Of a stretch of 64,000 nt of DNA, positions 23,404 through 34,989 are shown in pieces. Both the position numbers and the translations under genes were made by a program. Source of the DNA: Siphonodentalium dalli (taxonomy: Eukaryota > Mollusca > Scaphopoda > Gadilida > Siphonodentaliidae); assembly GCA_032622095.1 (NCBI GenBank), contig CP136069.1, forward strand, positions 184,255,122 to 184,319,121, in the 5' to 3' direction. The notes under the pieces were generated by a model, which was not told where the DNA came from, did not search any database, and saw only the letters and a program-made list of their open reading frames with translations. Every line of letters starts with the position of its first letter. Position 1 is the stretch's first letter.

Positions 23404-26400
23404 AATGTGCAAAGGATCCGTAAAAAAATAAGAGATCCAGATTTTAGAAACCAAATAGAGAGATATGAGTTTATTACTCTGGTAGAAACGTGGCATCAAG
23501 ATTCACCAGATATTCATTTAGAAGGGTATGAAAATCTTAATTTAAGTCGTTCCCAGGCCAAGAAAAAGGGTGGTATAGCCTTTTATTTTCTCTCAAAATT
23601 CAAAAAGTACATGCGAGGTAGCACTATGTGTCGAGTTCGATGGTCAAATGCTTAACCAATCCACAAAAGTAATATTTGTGTCATTGTATATTCCTCCCAG
23701 CAATTCTAGTTTTTGGAAGACGAACGATAAAGACGATGATATATTTGAATGTGTCGAGAAGGCTTTAGCTCAATACAAGAGCGGGGAACTATTAATTATC
23801 GGCGGGGATTTCAATGCACGCATAGGTGAATTGCCAGACCACGTGGTATCTGACAGTGATAAGCACACGCCACTCCCAGCTGATTACATAATTGACACGT
23901 GCCCCAATAGAGCCAGTATGTATAGTCGTATAAACTCTTTTGGTCGCCAGCTCATAAATCTCAGCCGAAGTAGTGGTATTCGTGTAATTAATGGACGTAT
24001 ACAGGCGATAGACTTGGTCATTTCACAAGCTATCAATATAATGGGTCGAGCGTCGTTGATTATATCCTTATAACAGAGAGTTTTCTTTGCGCGGTTGATT
24101 ACTTTTGTGTTAAACTTCCAACTGAATTCTCTGACCATTGTCAATTAGTTCTTCATTTAAAATATGACAATGAACGATGCAAATCACAAAACAAATATAA
24201 ATATACCCAACTTAGAACACATCTTAAATGGACAGAGCATAGTGAGGAGAAATTACGCAACGCCATGCATAATACTTCCATTCGCGGACGCTTATCTGAT
24301 TATAAAACGTATCGCTATCAGCATGATGTTTATGGTGCCACAAATGCGACCAAAGACCTTATGCAAATAGTAAAAGACGTAAACATTTACGCATGTGTAC
24401 GACGGGTAGTTAATAGGAAGAAAACTCCGCGTAAAAGAAAATGGTTTGACAGACAATGTAGGGAATTTAAGCGCGATCTCGGAAAAATCATTAACGATAT
24501 GAGGAATAACCCATTTGACCCAAACCTAAGAACGCGATACCATGTGAAACGAAAAGCTTACAGAAAGGCGATGAAGGCTAAACGACGAGCATTCTACGCA
24601 GATATATATTGTAAACTAGATACGTTAGAGACAACCAACCCAAAACAATATTGGGAAATCATAACAAAAATGCGGCAGAGACCGGTCTCACAAAATGAAC
24701 TTGATGCTGATCGATCAGTTGATTTTTTCACTGAGCTTTATTGTCCGAAACTTGATAATCCAGATTGTGGATTATCTTCGGACACATATCAAACTTGTAA
24801 TCAAGCTATTAATAATGATGATATCACGACAGAGGAAGTTCTTGGCGCTACAAGAGAACTAAAAAACGGAAAGGCGATTGGACCAGACCAAATTTCGAAC
24901 GAATTGCTGAAGTCACTCGTTCCATTGTTAATTGATGAAATTGTAAAATTGTTTAACTTAATTCTGGAGACAGGACATTATCCGAGTGATTGGAGCGAAT
25001 CTACCCTCACTTTAATTCACAAAAAAGGAGACAAAAGTGATCCCAATAACTACAGGGCAATAGCAGTATCATCGGCGGTCGGTAAATTGTTTAACAAAAT
25101 AATTAATCGTCGGTTAATCGATTTCTTACATGTAAACAATATTATAAGCGAAAACCAATTTGGTTTTTCGAAAGGGAAGAGCACCATTGATGGAGCATTT
25201 GTTCTGCACGCGACCATTCAAAAATACAAACGATTGGGAAAGCCCCTATATGCTGCATTCATAGATTTCAGAAAAGCGTTCGATACAGTAAACAGACAAT
25301 TACTTTTAAAAAAATTAAAATGCGCGGGCATTAAGGGACTCATACTACGGATAATACAGTCACTATATGACAATAGCTACTATATCACCAAAACAAACAA
25401 AGGGTTGGGGCCTCCATGCTTATCCACGATAGGTGTTAGGCAAGGATACATATTGTCCCCAAACCTGTTCAAAATCTTTATTGATGACATTAAAAAAGAG
25501 TTTGACAGTCCTTGCGATGCTGTCCATTTAGGCAATGATACACTTAATCACATTTTATTCGCTGACGACCTGATTTTACTTTCGGATACTCCAAGTGGGT
25601 TACAGTGCTGTCTAAACAGACTAAATAGATACACTAAGACCAATAAACTCACCGTGAACACTGATAAAACTAAATGTGTGGTGTTTAGAAGTAGGAAAAC
25701 TAAAACTTCACCAGACTTTCACATTGGAAATCAAAATTTGGAAATTGTTAATGAATACAATTATCTTGGAATTAAATTTAGTAATACGGGTAGATTCTCA
25801 CATGCAATGGAAGAATTGAGTGCTAAAGGACTCAAAGCAATGCATTCTTTATTTAACGCATGTACAAACGACGCACCGATTCCACTAGTGACGTCTTTAA
25901 AACTCTTCGATAGATTAATTAAGCCGATATTGTTATATGGTAGTGAAATATGGGGTGTGGAAATAACCACTAAAAATCACGATCGCCTACCATGTGAGAA
26001 GGTACACATAAAATATTGTAAGCGGTTAATCGGAGTCGGCAGATTTTCTTCTAACAACGCGGTTCGCGCCGAGTTAGGGAGCCACCCATTATTTATTGAC
26101 GTGGCATGCAGACTTTCATCTTATGTAATTAAGATAATTTCACGGTCGGACTGTAATCTGCTCCGTAATGCTGCGTTGGAACAACAAGTGGCATCGGTTA
26201 AGAAATCAATCTTCAAAACGGCAGAATCACTGGGTGGAATATTGCAGACCTAAAAAATCCGGGTCCAGTTCTGAGTCAATTCAAAAGAAACCTTATTGAA
26301 GATTATTATATATATTTCAGACAGAGTCTACTGATGAATGCTCAAAAACGGGAAGTAATAAATTACGAACATACCGACTATTCAAACTTAAGTACGAATT

Positions 26401-26655
26401 AGAACCGTATCTTCTTCACACACCATCAATAGAAAATAGAATCGTTTTTACTAGACTGCGTATAAGTAATCATAAACTGGCTATTGAAAAGGGACGCCAC
26501 ACCCAACCACCGACGGCATTGGAACAAAGACTATGTATATTTTGTTCCGATGATGCTATTGAAGATGAAAAACACTTTCTTTTGGAATGTAGTGCTTACC
26601 GCACACCGCGGCTCGAACTAATAACTCTTATGAAGACAGTTCCCAGACTTTGAAA
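23404..26655 (+). pseudogene. LINE ORF2: endonuclease, reverse transcriptase, CCHC knuckle (frameshifted)
   Basis: Endonuclease pieces: YEFITLVETWHQD (23460s), IFVSLYIPPSNSSF, IIGGDFNARIGE and, in another frame, SSVVDYIL and EFSDHCQLVLHLKYDNE (24040-24180). A long open frame, 24265-26253, carries the reverse transcriptase: NGKAIGPDQISNELLK, STLTLIHKKGDKSDPNNYRA, FIDFRKAFDTV (catalytic Asp, near 25261), GVRQGYILSP and HILFADDLILLSD (the catalytic FADD box, near 25558). After two more frameshifts past 26253, a C-terminal part follows (LRTYRLFKLKYELEPYL, LRISNHKLAIEKGR), ending in a CxxC...HxxxxC knuckle (CIFCSDDAIEDEKHFLLEC). The catalytic residues survive, but about five frame breaks, mainly in the endonuclease and C-terminus, make it non-autonomous now. 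The N-terminal start of the endonuclease is missing or unreadable. Confidence 0.85.
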
Positions 26656-26989
26656 ACATGACACAAACTGAACAGCTTGTCAAAATCCTATCCAACAATA
26701 TTTCAAATTCATGCACTTCAATATGTCATATAATCCGAAAATTATTTTCCGCACGCGATGAGCATCACCTCATAAGCAATGAATAAATGAAGACGAGACG
26801 ACCCTATGCACATTCAGCTTTACTTAAATGGTTATATATTACCATCTATTATTATATCATTTATTATATTGTTCAATGTACAACTATATATTATTATGTC
26901 TGCACACTGTCCTTATAAGGATATTTTGCCTATTAAACTTATCTTATCTTATCTTACTAAACGAAAAACGACACAAACGCATCGGCCTT

Positions 26990-27780
26990 GAACTTCAATC
27001 TAATTGAAATTGAAACAAACATATTGAGTATGTGGCAAACAAAGCTGCATCCATACGTTTACAATTGAGGACATTTAAAAATTATCTCGATATAAATACC
27101 CTTAAAAACTAAATACTATGTATACACTTCCTATTTTAGACTATGACAGTGTTGTTGTGGGGTCTGCTCCAGACTACTTATTGGATACACTCGATCGAGT
27201 ACATACGTAAAGAAGCCACCCAAATTATCACCAGTGTCAACCGTTCGGTGTCATTAAATGTATTATGGGAGACGCAGGCAACATCGTCGCCTGCAAGTAA
27301 TTTCATATACTTGTCTACGAGGACGTCCCATGATATCTCAAAAATCTTCTCCCATCACGATCGGGAGGATGCAGGGCAAATAGTTCAAGGTTCACTGATA
27401 GGCTATACCATACCATGTCGCAAACACTTAAAACTTTAAACAATCTTTTCTCTTCTCAATAGTCTTAGGATGGAACAAACTACGAACACACCTAGTTAAT
27501 GAAACAGCAAATAATGATTTCAAATACACCCATTACTTAAGCCCCCACCCTACTTTCGTACTGGGAGAAGGGGCATAAATATGATAAATTACAAACCGCA
27601 TGCATATATATGAAACTCGTGTGTGTACTTGTAATTCAGGTTTTGAAGATTCCAACCATTATGTCAATCTTGATAGGAAATTAGGCAAACAAGGCTTTCA
27701 TTCACTTGATTCGAAACATGTCCTTTACGCCAAGTTTACGGAGCAGAAGGTATTCCAAACAATAAAAATACAATTTTTGT
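26990..27780 (+). pseudogene. Second LINE remnant: RT thumb and C-terminal knuckle
   Basis: Three-frame reading recovers a recognisable order. NKHIEYVANKAASIRLQLR-like sequence comes first, then PILDYDSVVVGSAPDYLLDT (the conserved 'LDYASVVWGSAP' thumb motif of jockey-group LINEs). Further on is TRVCTCNSGFEDSNHYVNLD, a C-terminal Cys/His knuckle. Frames change many times and stops are frequent. It begins immediately after the tail of the LINE at 20560-26965 but is a different, older element. Confidence 0.6.
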
Positions 27781-28480
27781 AATATTACTCCAATCATACA
27801 TGGCTAACAAAGCATTCTGAACAGCCCTGATCAAATCAAGAAGAATAACAAATAAAACAAAAATGTATCATAACTGACTACCATCTTCATATTGCTTGGC
27901 GACTTCGAAAAGATTCAGTTTGAAATACGGATGAACACCAGCCTCAGCAACTCACACACTATGTATGCCATTTCCCTTGCTAAATATATCTGCTATCTTG
28001 TAATTTTAATGTAATTGTTTAAAATGTGTCAGGAGTGAGGCTCAATGTAAGTTGTAAAAAAACGCGTGCCTCAAATTCAAATTTTCTATTTGTACATTTT
28101 TTTCAGATACATTACATATGCGTAAAGTACAAGTGATGAGAAGAAATTAGTATTTTCGATCCTGGTTCCTCCATTGACCTTTGGCATTCAAAATAAGCTC
28201 AATATTATGACCTCACGCCAAGGAGTTTAAATCAGCTGACAGAAGTCACATTCCTTCATGATTTGAAAGAAAGTGAGAAAAACGATCACTCTATTAACAC
28301 TATCCCAACAGTTAGACACTAATCTTAGTCAGACGTTGATGTTACTTCCGCCCATATTTGAGGTGTTAAGCTACATACTCCAGCGTGTTATCATACGTTT
28401 TTTAAGGCCAGATGTACCAAGCTTTCAAAAAACACAATGAAACTTTTCCCGCCAGTGTAGTATCGGCATGACACCCGGAA
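27781..28480. other. Intron-like stretch, no gene seen
   Basis: No exon, terminal repeat or array recognised between the LINE remnant and the duplicated TSP1-exon segment. Confidence 0.5.
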
Positions 28481-28499
28481 TCGTTAATACGGGTAATAC

Positions 28500-29339
28500 G
28501 CTTCAGAGTAGTCAACAAACCTGGACAGCTGTCCTTCACACAAGCCTCCGTTTTCATAGCGGGCCCGTCGCACTGAGCTCCTCCAGGACTTGGTGGCGGT
28601 TCTGTACAGGTCCTTAGTCGGTGCCGGTAGCCATTTCCACATGTAGATAGACAGTCAGTGTCCTCCCACCTCGACCACTTTCCATTAGTAACTAGAACGT
28701 ATACATTGGTTGTGTCAGACTCTTATATGGTGGCGATGTTTCTAAATTATAACTTTTAACTACGACCGTGAATAAATGTGACATTCAATATACATCACGA
28801 TGTCGGTCTATTTGATGGGAAAGTATATGCTAGTAGTTATATACACATGGCGGGATTCTTTATTGTTAAATTAAATCGGCACTTGGTTCATGCATCGTGG
28901 AAATGTGTCTCTCCCCAAGACTGGCAAGATATTCACAAGTTGGAAATGTTATGCCTGGCACAACATTAGTGGATAATTCAGTCGAAAAGTATGTTCAACC
29001 CTTTCGATACTAATTCATCATTAATCACTAGTTATCCCACAGGAAATGTTCAGACAATAACTTCAACAGTTTGTTGAACGGTTTACCTAAACATTTATAT
29101 CAACAAATAGAGCTCATTCGGCACTGTTATGTATTTGTCGTCTGCTGTTATCACCTTAGCGTCAATACCAATCAATAATAGACGATTTACACTTTTAACT
29201 GACTGGACAAATACATTTATTATAGAGAGGGTCAATGTGTGCCGACATTTTGATATTTCAGCCATTATTGAAAGTTTAATTCGTACTAATAATTTGTGAT
29301 TCCAGCCATTATTGAATGTTTAATTTGTACTGATAATGT
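28500..29339. repeat. Segmental duplication, unit 1 (with 33548-33650)
   Basis: Contains a TSP1 exon and its flanking intron. It is nearly identical to 33652-34985 in direct orientation (shared exon, shared ACTCTTATATGGTGGCGATG, ATTCATCATTAATCACTAG and so on). The unit ends in a minisatellite of about 50 bp (CCAGCCATTATTGAATGTTT units) that was later split by the foldback element at 29348-33539. Unit 1 keeps an empty TTAA site at about 29035 where unit 2 carries a piggyBac-type MITE. Confidence 0.9.
28521..28691 (-). CDS. TSP1-repeat exon (duplicate B)
   Basis: This 171-bp exon runs from acceptor GTTCTAG|TTACTAATGG to donor TCCAG|GTTTGTTG, phase 1 on both sides. It encodes NGKWSRWEDTDCLSTCGNG, a basic YRHRLRTC strand, EPPPSPGGAQC and KTEACVKDSCPG: a complete six-cysteine TSP1 repeat. 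It differs from 33681-33851 by very few bases, so it is a recent exon duplication that preserves the frame. Introns on either side are 5.0 kb (5') and 8.7 kb (3') and full of mobile DNA. Confidence 0.92.
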
Positions 29340-29347
29340 GATAATCC

Positions 29348-32300
29348 GGGACATGACAATCTGCGGGATGGGATGGGATATGGGACAAAACGACAATCTG
29401 CGGGACAGTTGCATTATTTGATCGACAACTGTCCTAACATGGGGTGGAATTTGGGATAGAATAACCATCTGCGGGACAGGATTTTCAAATTGCGTGGGAC
29501 GGCCGATATCTCGAGGAATACAGCGCGTAGAGGGATCCTTTTGATGTCTAACGAAAGGTCCACATTCACCCTATTCACACACATTAACCCCGCCACTGAA
29601 GGGACAAGTTACATTATTCGGTCGACAACTGACCTAACATAAAATGCCACAAACACGAAAAACTGCGTTCGACATTAATATTTAGAATTTAGATTTCTCG
29701 ATGAATACGCTAGCAAACAACAAGTTTTATGTATCAAATAACCCAGTGGAATACTGCGCACTCGTTTTTAGCTACATTATGGCTGTTTTAGTGCGAATAT
29801 TGTAATGGCGAACACGCAAACACGCGCCGATAAAACAGCTAAAAATAGACTCGATGTTTACAATTACAGGATCGATTTCAGCTGGTATATTCAATATAAT
29901 GGGGCGTATAGTATATCAAAATGTAGGATTAGACACAGTGAATGTATTTTTTTCCTAATGGATCCACTACGCGGTGAAATTGTTGCAGAAATTCGCTCCA
30001 AGAAAGGGCGCTACTTTTCTCGTAAAAAATAGAATGGCCGACTGAAGCCGTTATATCGTTCCAACTAAGCCGTTCTTAGCAGCACTTCATCCACAAAATA
30101 CGAATATACACCATGTATCAGAAGACATATCAAATGTAATCTTTAAAAGGTATTTGCGCTTTTCATTTGTTATAATTCACACTTATTTTTTATTTTAGTT
30201 GTGATTAAAAGCCCAGGCCGGAAGCCGGTGTCCGGCGATTACAAGCCAAGTTACAAAATAAATTAACTGGTTTGAATGCATGAATATGTCAATGGTCAGA
30301 CTGCTCGAAAGAATATTCAAATAAAATAATGCTTATAGACTTAAAAACTTATGTGTCCGCCAGTCATACGCGGTGGAAGTTCTCATATGATCTGCTGGTC
30401 ATACGCGGGGGAGGTTCTCATATGAACATATTATACGGCAGTCATACGCGGTGGAGGTTCATATTATCCGCCGGTCATACGCGAGGGAGGTTCTCATATT
30501 ATCCTCCTGTCATACGTGGGAGAGGTTCTCATATGAACATATTATCCGCCGGTCATACGCGGCGGAGGTTCATATTATCCGCCGGTCATATGTGAGGGAG
30601 GTTCTCATATTATCCTCTGGCCATACGCGGGGGAGGTTCTCATATGAACATATTATCCGCCGGTCATATGCGAGGGAGGTTCTCATATTATCTCAAATCA
30701 AATGAGGATAATATGAGAACCTCCACCGCGCATGATCGGTGGATATTATGTTTATATGCAAACCTCCCCCGCGTATGACCGGCGTATAATATGAGAACCT
30801 CCCTCGCGTATTACTGGCAGATAATATAAACCTCCACTGCGTATCACCATCGAATGATTTTTTCATATGAGAACCTCCCCCGCATATGACCGGCAGATAA
30901 TATGAGAACCCCCCCCCCCCCCCCCGCGAATGACCGCAGTTAATATGAGAACCTCCCTTGCGTATGACCATCGGATAACATAAACCTCCACCGCGTATGA
31001 CAGCGGATAATATGAGAACCTCCCCCGCATTTGACCGGCGGATAATATGTTCATATGAGAACCTCCCCCGCGTATGACCGGCGGAAAATATGTTCATATG
31101 AGAACCTCGGGTTCTCATATGAAAATATCATTCGACGGTCATACGCGGTGGAGGTTTATATTATCTGCCAGTAATACGCGAGGGAAGTACTCATATTATA
31201 CGCCGGTCATACGCGGGGGAGGTTTGCATATGAACATATTATCCGCCGGTCATACGCGGTGGAGGTTCTCATATTATCCTCATTTGATTTGAGATAATAT
31301 GAGAACCTCCCTCGCATATGACCGGTGGATAATATGAACCTCCACCGCGTACGACCGGAGTATGATATGTTCATACGCCGGTCATACGCGGGGAAGGTTT
31401 GCATATGAACATATTATCCGCCGGTCATACGCCGTGGAGGTTCTCATATTATCCTCATTTGATTTGAGATAATATGAGAACCTCCCTCGCATATGACCGG
31501 ATGATAATATGGGAACCTCCCTCGCGTATGACTGGCGGATAATATGAACCTCCACCGCGTATGACCGGCGGATAATATGTTCACATGAGAACCTCCCCCA
31601 CGTATGACCGGCGGATAATATGTTCATATGAGAACCTCCGCCACGTATGACCGGAGGATAATATGAGAACCTCCCCCATGTATGACCGGAGGATAATATG
31701 AGAACCTCCCTCACGTATGACCGGCGGATAATATGAACCTCCACCGCGTATGACCAGCGGATAATATGAACCTCCACCGCATATGACCGGCGGATAATAT
31801 GTTCATATGAGAACCCCCCCCCCCCCACGTATTGACCGGAGGATAATGTGAGAACCTCCCTCACGTATGACCGGTGGATAATATGAGAACCTCCCTCGCA
31901 TATGACCGGCGGATAATATGTTCATATGAGAACCTGCCCCACGTATGACCGGAAGATAATATGAGAACCTCCCTCGCGTATGGCTGGCGGATAATATGAA
32001 CCTCCACCGTGTATGACCGGTGGATAATATGTTCATATGAGAACCTCCCACGTGTATGACCGGCGGATAATAAAAATTATGTTCATATGGGAACCTCCCC
32101 ACGTATGACCGGAGGATAATATGAACCTCCACCGCGTATGACCGGCGGATAATATGTTCATATGAGAACCTCTCCCACGTTTGACAGGAGGATAATATGA
32201 GAACCTCCCTCGCGTATGACTGGCGGATAATATGAACCTCCACCGCGTATGACTGGCGTATAATATGTTCATATGAGAACCTCCCCCGCGTATGACCGGC

Positions 32301-33539
32301 AGATAATATGTTCATATGAGAACCTCCCCCGCGTATGACCAGCAGATAATATGAGAACTTCCACCGTGTATGACTGGCGTGTCGACACATACGTTTTTAA
32401 GTCTATAAGCACTATTTGATTTGAATATTCTTTCGAGCAGTCTGGCGATTGACATATTCATGCATTCAAACCAGTTAATTTATTGTGTAACTTGGCTTGT
32501 AATCGCCGGACACCGGCTTCCAGCCTTGTGCTTTTAATCACAACTAAAATAAAAAATAAGTGTGAATTATAACAAATGAAAAGTGCAAATACCTTTTAAA
32601 GATTACATTTGATATGTCTTCTGATACATGGTGTATATTCGTATTTTGTGGATGAAGTGCTGCTAAGAACGGCTTACATGTGTAGTTGGAACGATAGAAC
32701 GGCTCCAGTCGGCCATTCTATTTTTTACGAGAAAAGTAGCGCTCTTTCTGGAGCGAATTTCTGCAACAATTTCACCGCGTAGTGGACCCATTTGGAAAAA
32801 AATAGATTCACTGTGCCTAATCCTACATTTTGATGTACTATACGCCCCATTATATTGAATATACCAACTGAAATCCATCCTGTAATTGTAAACATCGAGT
32901 CTATTTTTAGCTGTTTTATCGGCGCGTGTTTGCGTGTTCGCCATTACAGTATTCGCACTAAAACAGCCATATTGTATCTAAAAACGAGTGCGCAGTATTC
33001 CACTGCGTTATTTGATACATAAAACTTGTTGTTTGCTAGCGTATTCATCGAGAAATCTAAATTCTAAACATTAATGTCGAACGCAGTTTTTCGTGTTTGT
33101 GGCATTTTATGTTAGGTCAGTTGTCGATCGAATAATGTAACTTCCGATGTCCGGTCAGTGGCGGGGTTAATGTGTGTGGATAGGGCGAATGTGGACCTTT
33201 CGTTAGACAACAAAAGGATCCCTCTACGCTCTGTATTCCTCGAGATATCGGCCGTCCCACGCAATTTGAAAATCCTGTCCCGCAGATTGTCATTCTATCC
33301 CAAATTCCACCCCATGCTAAGTCAGTTGTCGATCAAATAATGCAACTTCTGGTGTCCGGTCAGCGGTGGGGTTAATATGTGTGGATAGCGCGAATGTGGG
33401 CCTTTCGTTAGACACCCCAATGAGCCCCCTACGCCCTATATTCCTCGAGATATCGGCCGTCCCACGCTATTTGAAATTCTGTCCCGCAGATTGTCGTTTT
33501 GTCCCATATCCCATCCCATCCCGCAGATTGTCATGTCCC
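29348..33539. mobile_element. 4.2-kb foldback element with long inverted arms
   Basis: The ends read GGGACATGACAATCTGCGGG and its reverse complement. GATAATCC flanks both sides (29340-29347 and 33540-33547), so the target duplication is 6-8 bp depending on where the end is placed. Inverted arms of roughly 1 kb (29348-30345 and 32400-33539) match closely, including a 75-93-aa ORF in each (29805-30032 plus, 32663-32944 minus) and a 60-aa ORF in each. The middle 2 kb is a minisatellite. No transposase domain is seen. Long arms around a tandem-repeat core resemble Foldback (FB)-type elements; the superfamily is not determined. It sits inside a minisatellite of the duplicated TSP1 segment. Confidence 0.88.
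30350..32385. repeat. Strand-switching minisatellite core of the foldback element
   Basis: About 50 units of roughly 33 or 42 bp are built from GGTCATACGCGG, GGAGGTTCTCATATGA and ACATATTATCCGCC. Orientation flips several times: plus (about 30350-30700), minus (30705-31108), plus (31108-31280), minus (31280-31375), plus (31376-31462), minus (31462-32380). Three of the flips (near 30700, 31275 and 31463) use the same loop, CTCATTTGATTTGAG or its complement. Long chance ORFs on both strands (up to 195 aa) exist only because the unit lacks stops. Confidence 0.85.
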
Positions 33540-33547
33540 GATAATCC

Positions 33548-33650
33548 AGCCATTATGACTTTTTTATTTATACTGATCATTTGATAATCCAGCCATTACT
33601 CAATGGTTACTTTGTAGTGATACTTTGATAATCCCGCCATTATTGAATGT
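33548..33650. repeat. Minisatellite remnant, about 50-bp units
   Basis: Units of the form TTTGATAATCCAGCCATTA followed by an AT-rich part. This is the same minisatellite as at 29246-29347 and 34825-34985. It is the distal half of unit 1's array, separated from its proximal half by the foldback insertion. Confidence 0.7.
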
Positions 33651-33680
33651 TTAATTCAGAGTAGTAAAGACACAACAAAC

Positions 33681-33851
33681 CTGGACAGCTGTCCTTCACA
33701 CAAGCCTCCGTTTTCATAGCGGGCCCGTCGCACTGAGCTCCTCCAGGACTTGGTGGCGGTTCTGTACAGGTCCTTAGTCGGTGCCGGTAGCCATTTCCAC
33801 ATGTAGATAGACAATCAGTGTCCTCCCACCTCGACCACTTTCCATTAGTAA
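33681..33851 (-). CDS. TSP1-repeat exon (duplicate A)
   Basis: This 171-bp exon has acceptor GTTCTAG|TTACT, donor TCCAG|GTTTGT and phase 1-1. It encodes the same six-cysteine TSP1 repeat as 28521-28691, with WSRWEDTDCLSTCGNG and the CTEPPPSPGG loop. Because inserting a phase 1-1 exon leaves the frame unchanged, the duplicated exon can be included in the transcript without damage. The upstream neighbour is the exon at 43990-44157. Confidence 0.92.
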
Positions 33852-34197
33852 CTAGAACGTATACATTGGTTGTGTCAGACTCTTATATGGTGGCGATGTT
33901 TCTAAATTATAACTTTTAACTACGACCGTGAATAAATGTGACATTCAATATTCATCACGATGTCCGTCTATTTGATGGGAAAATATATGCTAGTAGTTAT
34001 GTACAAATGGCGGGATTCCTTATTGTTAAATTAAATCGGTACTCAGCATGTACATGTGTACATGCATCGTGGAAATGTGTCTCACGCCAAGACTGGTAAG
34101 ATATTCACAAGTTGGAAATGTTATGCCTGGCACAACATTAGCTGGATAATTCAATCCAAAAGTATGTTCAACCCTTTCGATACTAATTCATCATTAA

Positions 34198-34588
34198 CCC
34201 TTTACCCAACAAACCGGCCAAAACCGGCCAAATAAAGCTTCAACAGCCTAAAATATCTTCGGTCTGTCTCAATAGAACCATACAAATATGGATATCATTG
34301 GAACCGGCTCCTTGACCACATTGTGATAGTTACAGTTATGCCTGTGCCAATGCATTCTCTTATATATGCGAGTCGACCATAGGTCGCCTCGCATATATAA
34401 GAGAATGCATTGGCCTAAAAAAAATCTTTTTTTTAAACTTTTTACCATTTTTTCTTACATTCTTTAACAATTTTATAATTTTTAATGTGTTAAGCCAATG
34501 CATTCTCTTATATATGCGAGGCGACCTATGGTCGACTCGCATATATAAGAGAATGCATTGGCACAGGGCCCTTCTGTTGGGTAAAGGG
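34198..34588. mobile_element. piggyBac-type MITE, copy 2 (391 bp)
   Basis: Flanked by TTAA (34194-34197 and 34589-34592), with the same CCCTTTACCCAACA ends and the same two internal palindromes as 18612-19002, and exactly the same length. The paralogous position in duplicate unit 1 (about 29031-29040, TCATTAATCACTAG) is uninterrupted. That gives an empty/filled pair which fixes the element borders and shows that it inserted after the segmental duplication. Confidence 0.95.
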
Positions 34589-34989
34589 TTAATCACTAGT
34601 TATCCCACAGGAAATGTTCAGAAAATAACTTCAACAGTTTGTTGAACGTATTACCTAAACATGTATGTCAACAAATAGAGCTCATTCGGCTCTGTTATGT
34701 ATTTGTCGTCTGCTGTTATCACTTTAGCGTCAATACAAATCAATAATAGACCATTCCGATGTACACCTTTAACTGACTGGACAAATACATTTAGTATAGA
34801 GAGGGTCAATGTGTGCCGACATTTTGATATTCCAACCATTATTGAAAGTTTAATTTGTAATCATATTTTGTGATTCCAGCCATTACTAAATGTTAAATTT
34901 TTCGTGATAATTTGATAACCGCGCCATTATTTAACGTTTAATTTGTAGTGATAATGTGATATGCCAGCCAATATTGAATGGTCAAAGTT

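Larger units (their letters stand above)
20560..26965 (+). mobile_element. CR1/L2-like non-LTR retrotransposon (LINE), full-length but frameshifted
   Basis: A two-ORF LINE lies antisense in an intron of the TSP1 gene. ORF1 (about 20748-22722) has an SGNH/GDSL esterase domain. ORF2 (about 23404-26655) has an APE-type endonuclease, a reverse transcriptase and a C-terminal CCHC-like knuckle. The 3' end carries a (CTTAT)n-like tail at about 26938-26955, as in CR1/L2-group elements that end in short simple repeats rather than poly-A. An esterase in ORF1 is known from CR1-group LINEs; the exact clade is inference. Target duplications were not identified. Several frameshifts make it inactive. Confidence 0.85.
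33652..34985. repeat. Segmental duplication, unit 2
   Basis: Direct copy of the segment at 28500-29339, containing a TSP1 exon and the same downstream intron. Differences are few: scattered substitutions, a short GTACATG duplication near 34050, a longer minisatellite (about four units at 34825-34985) and the 391-bp piggyBac-type MITE at 34198-34588. Confidence 0.9.

Noticed and set aside
30350-32390. Long ORFs (141-195 aa) on both strands with repeats such as GGGSHMNILSAGHTRWRF
   Set aside because: They coincide exactly with the minisatellite, occur in several frames and strands, and have no start context or domain. They are by-products of a stop-free repeat unit.
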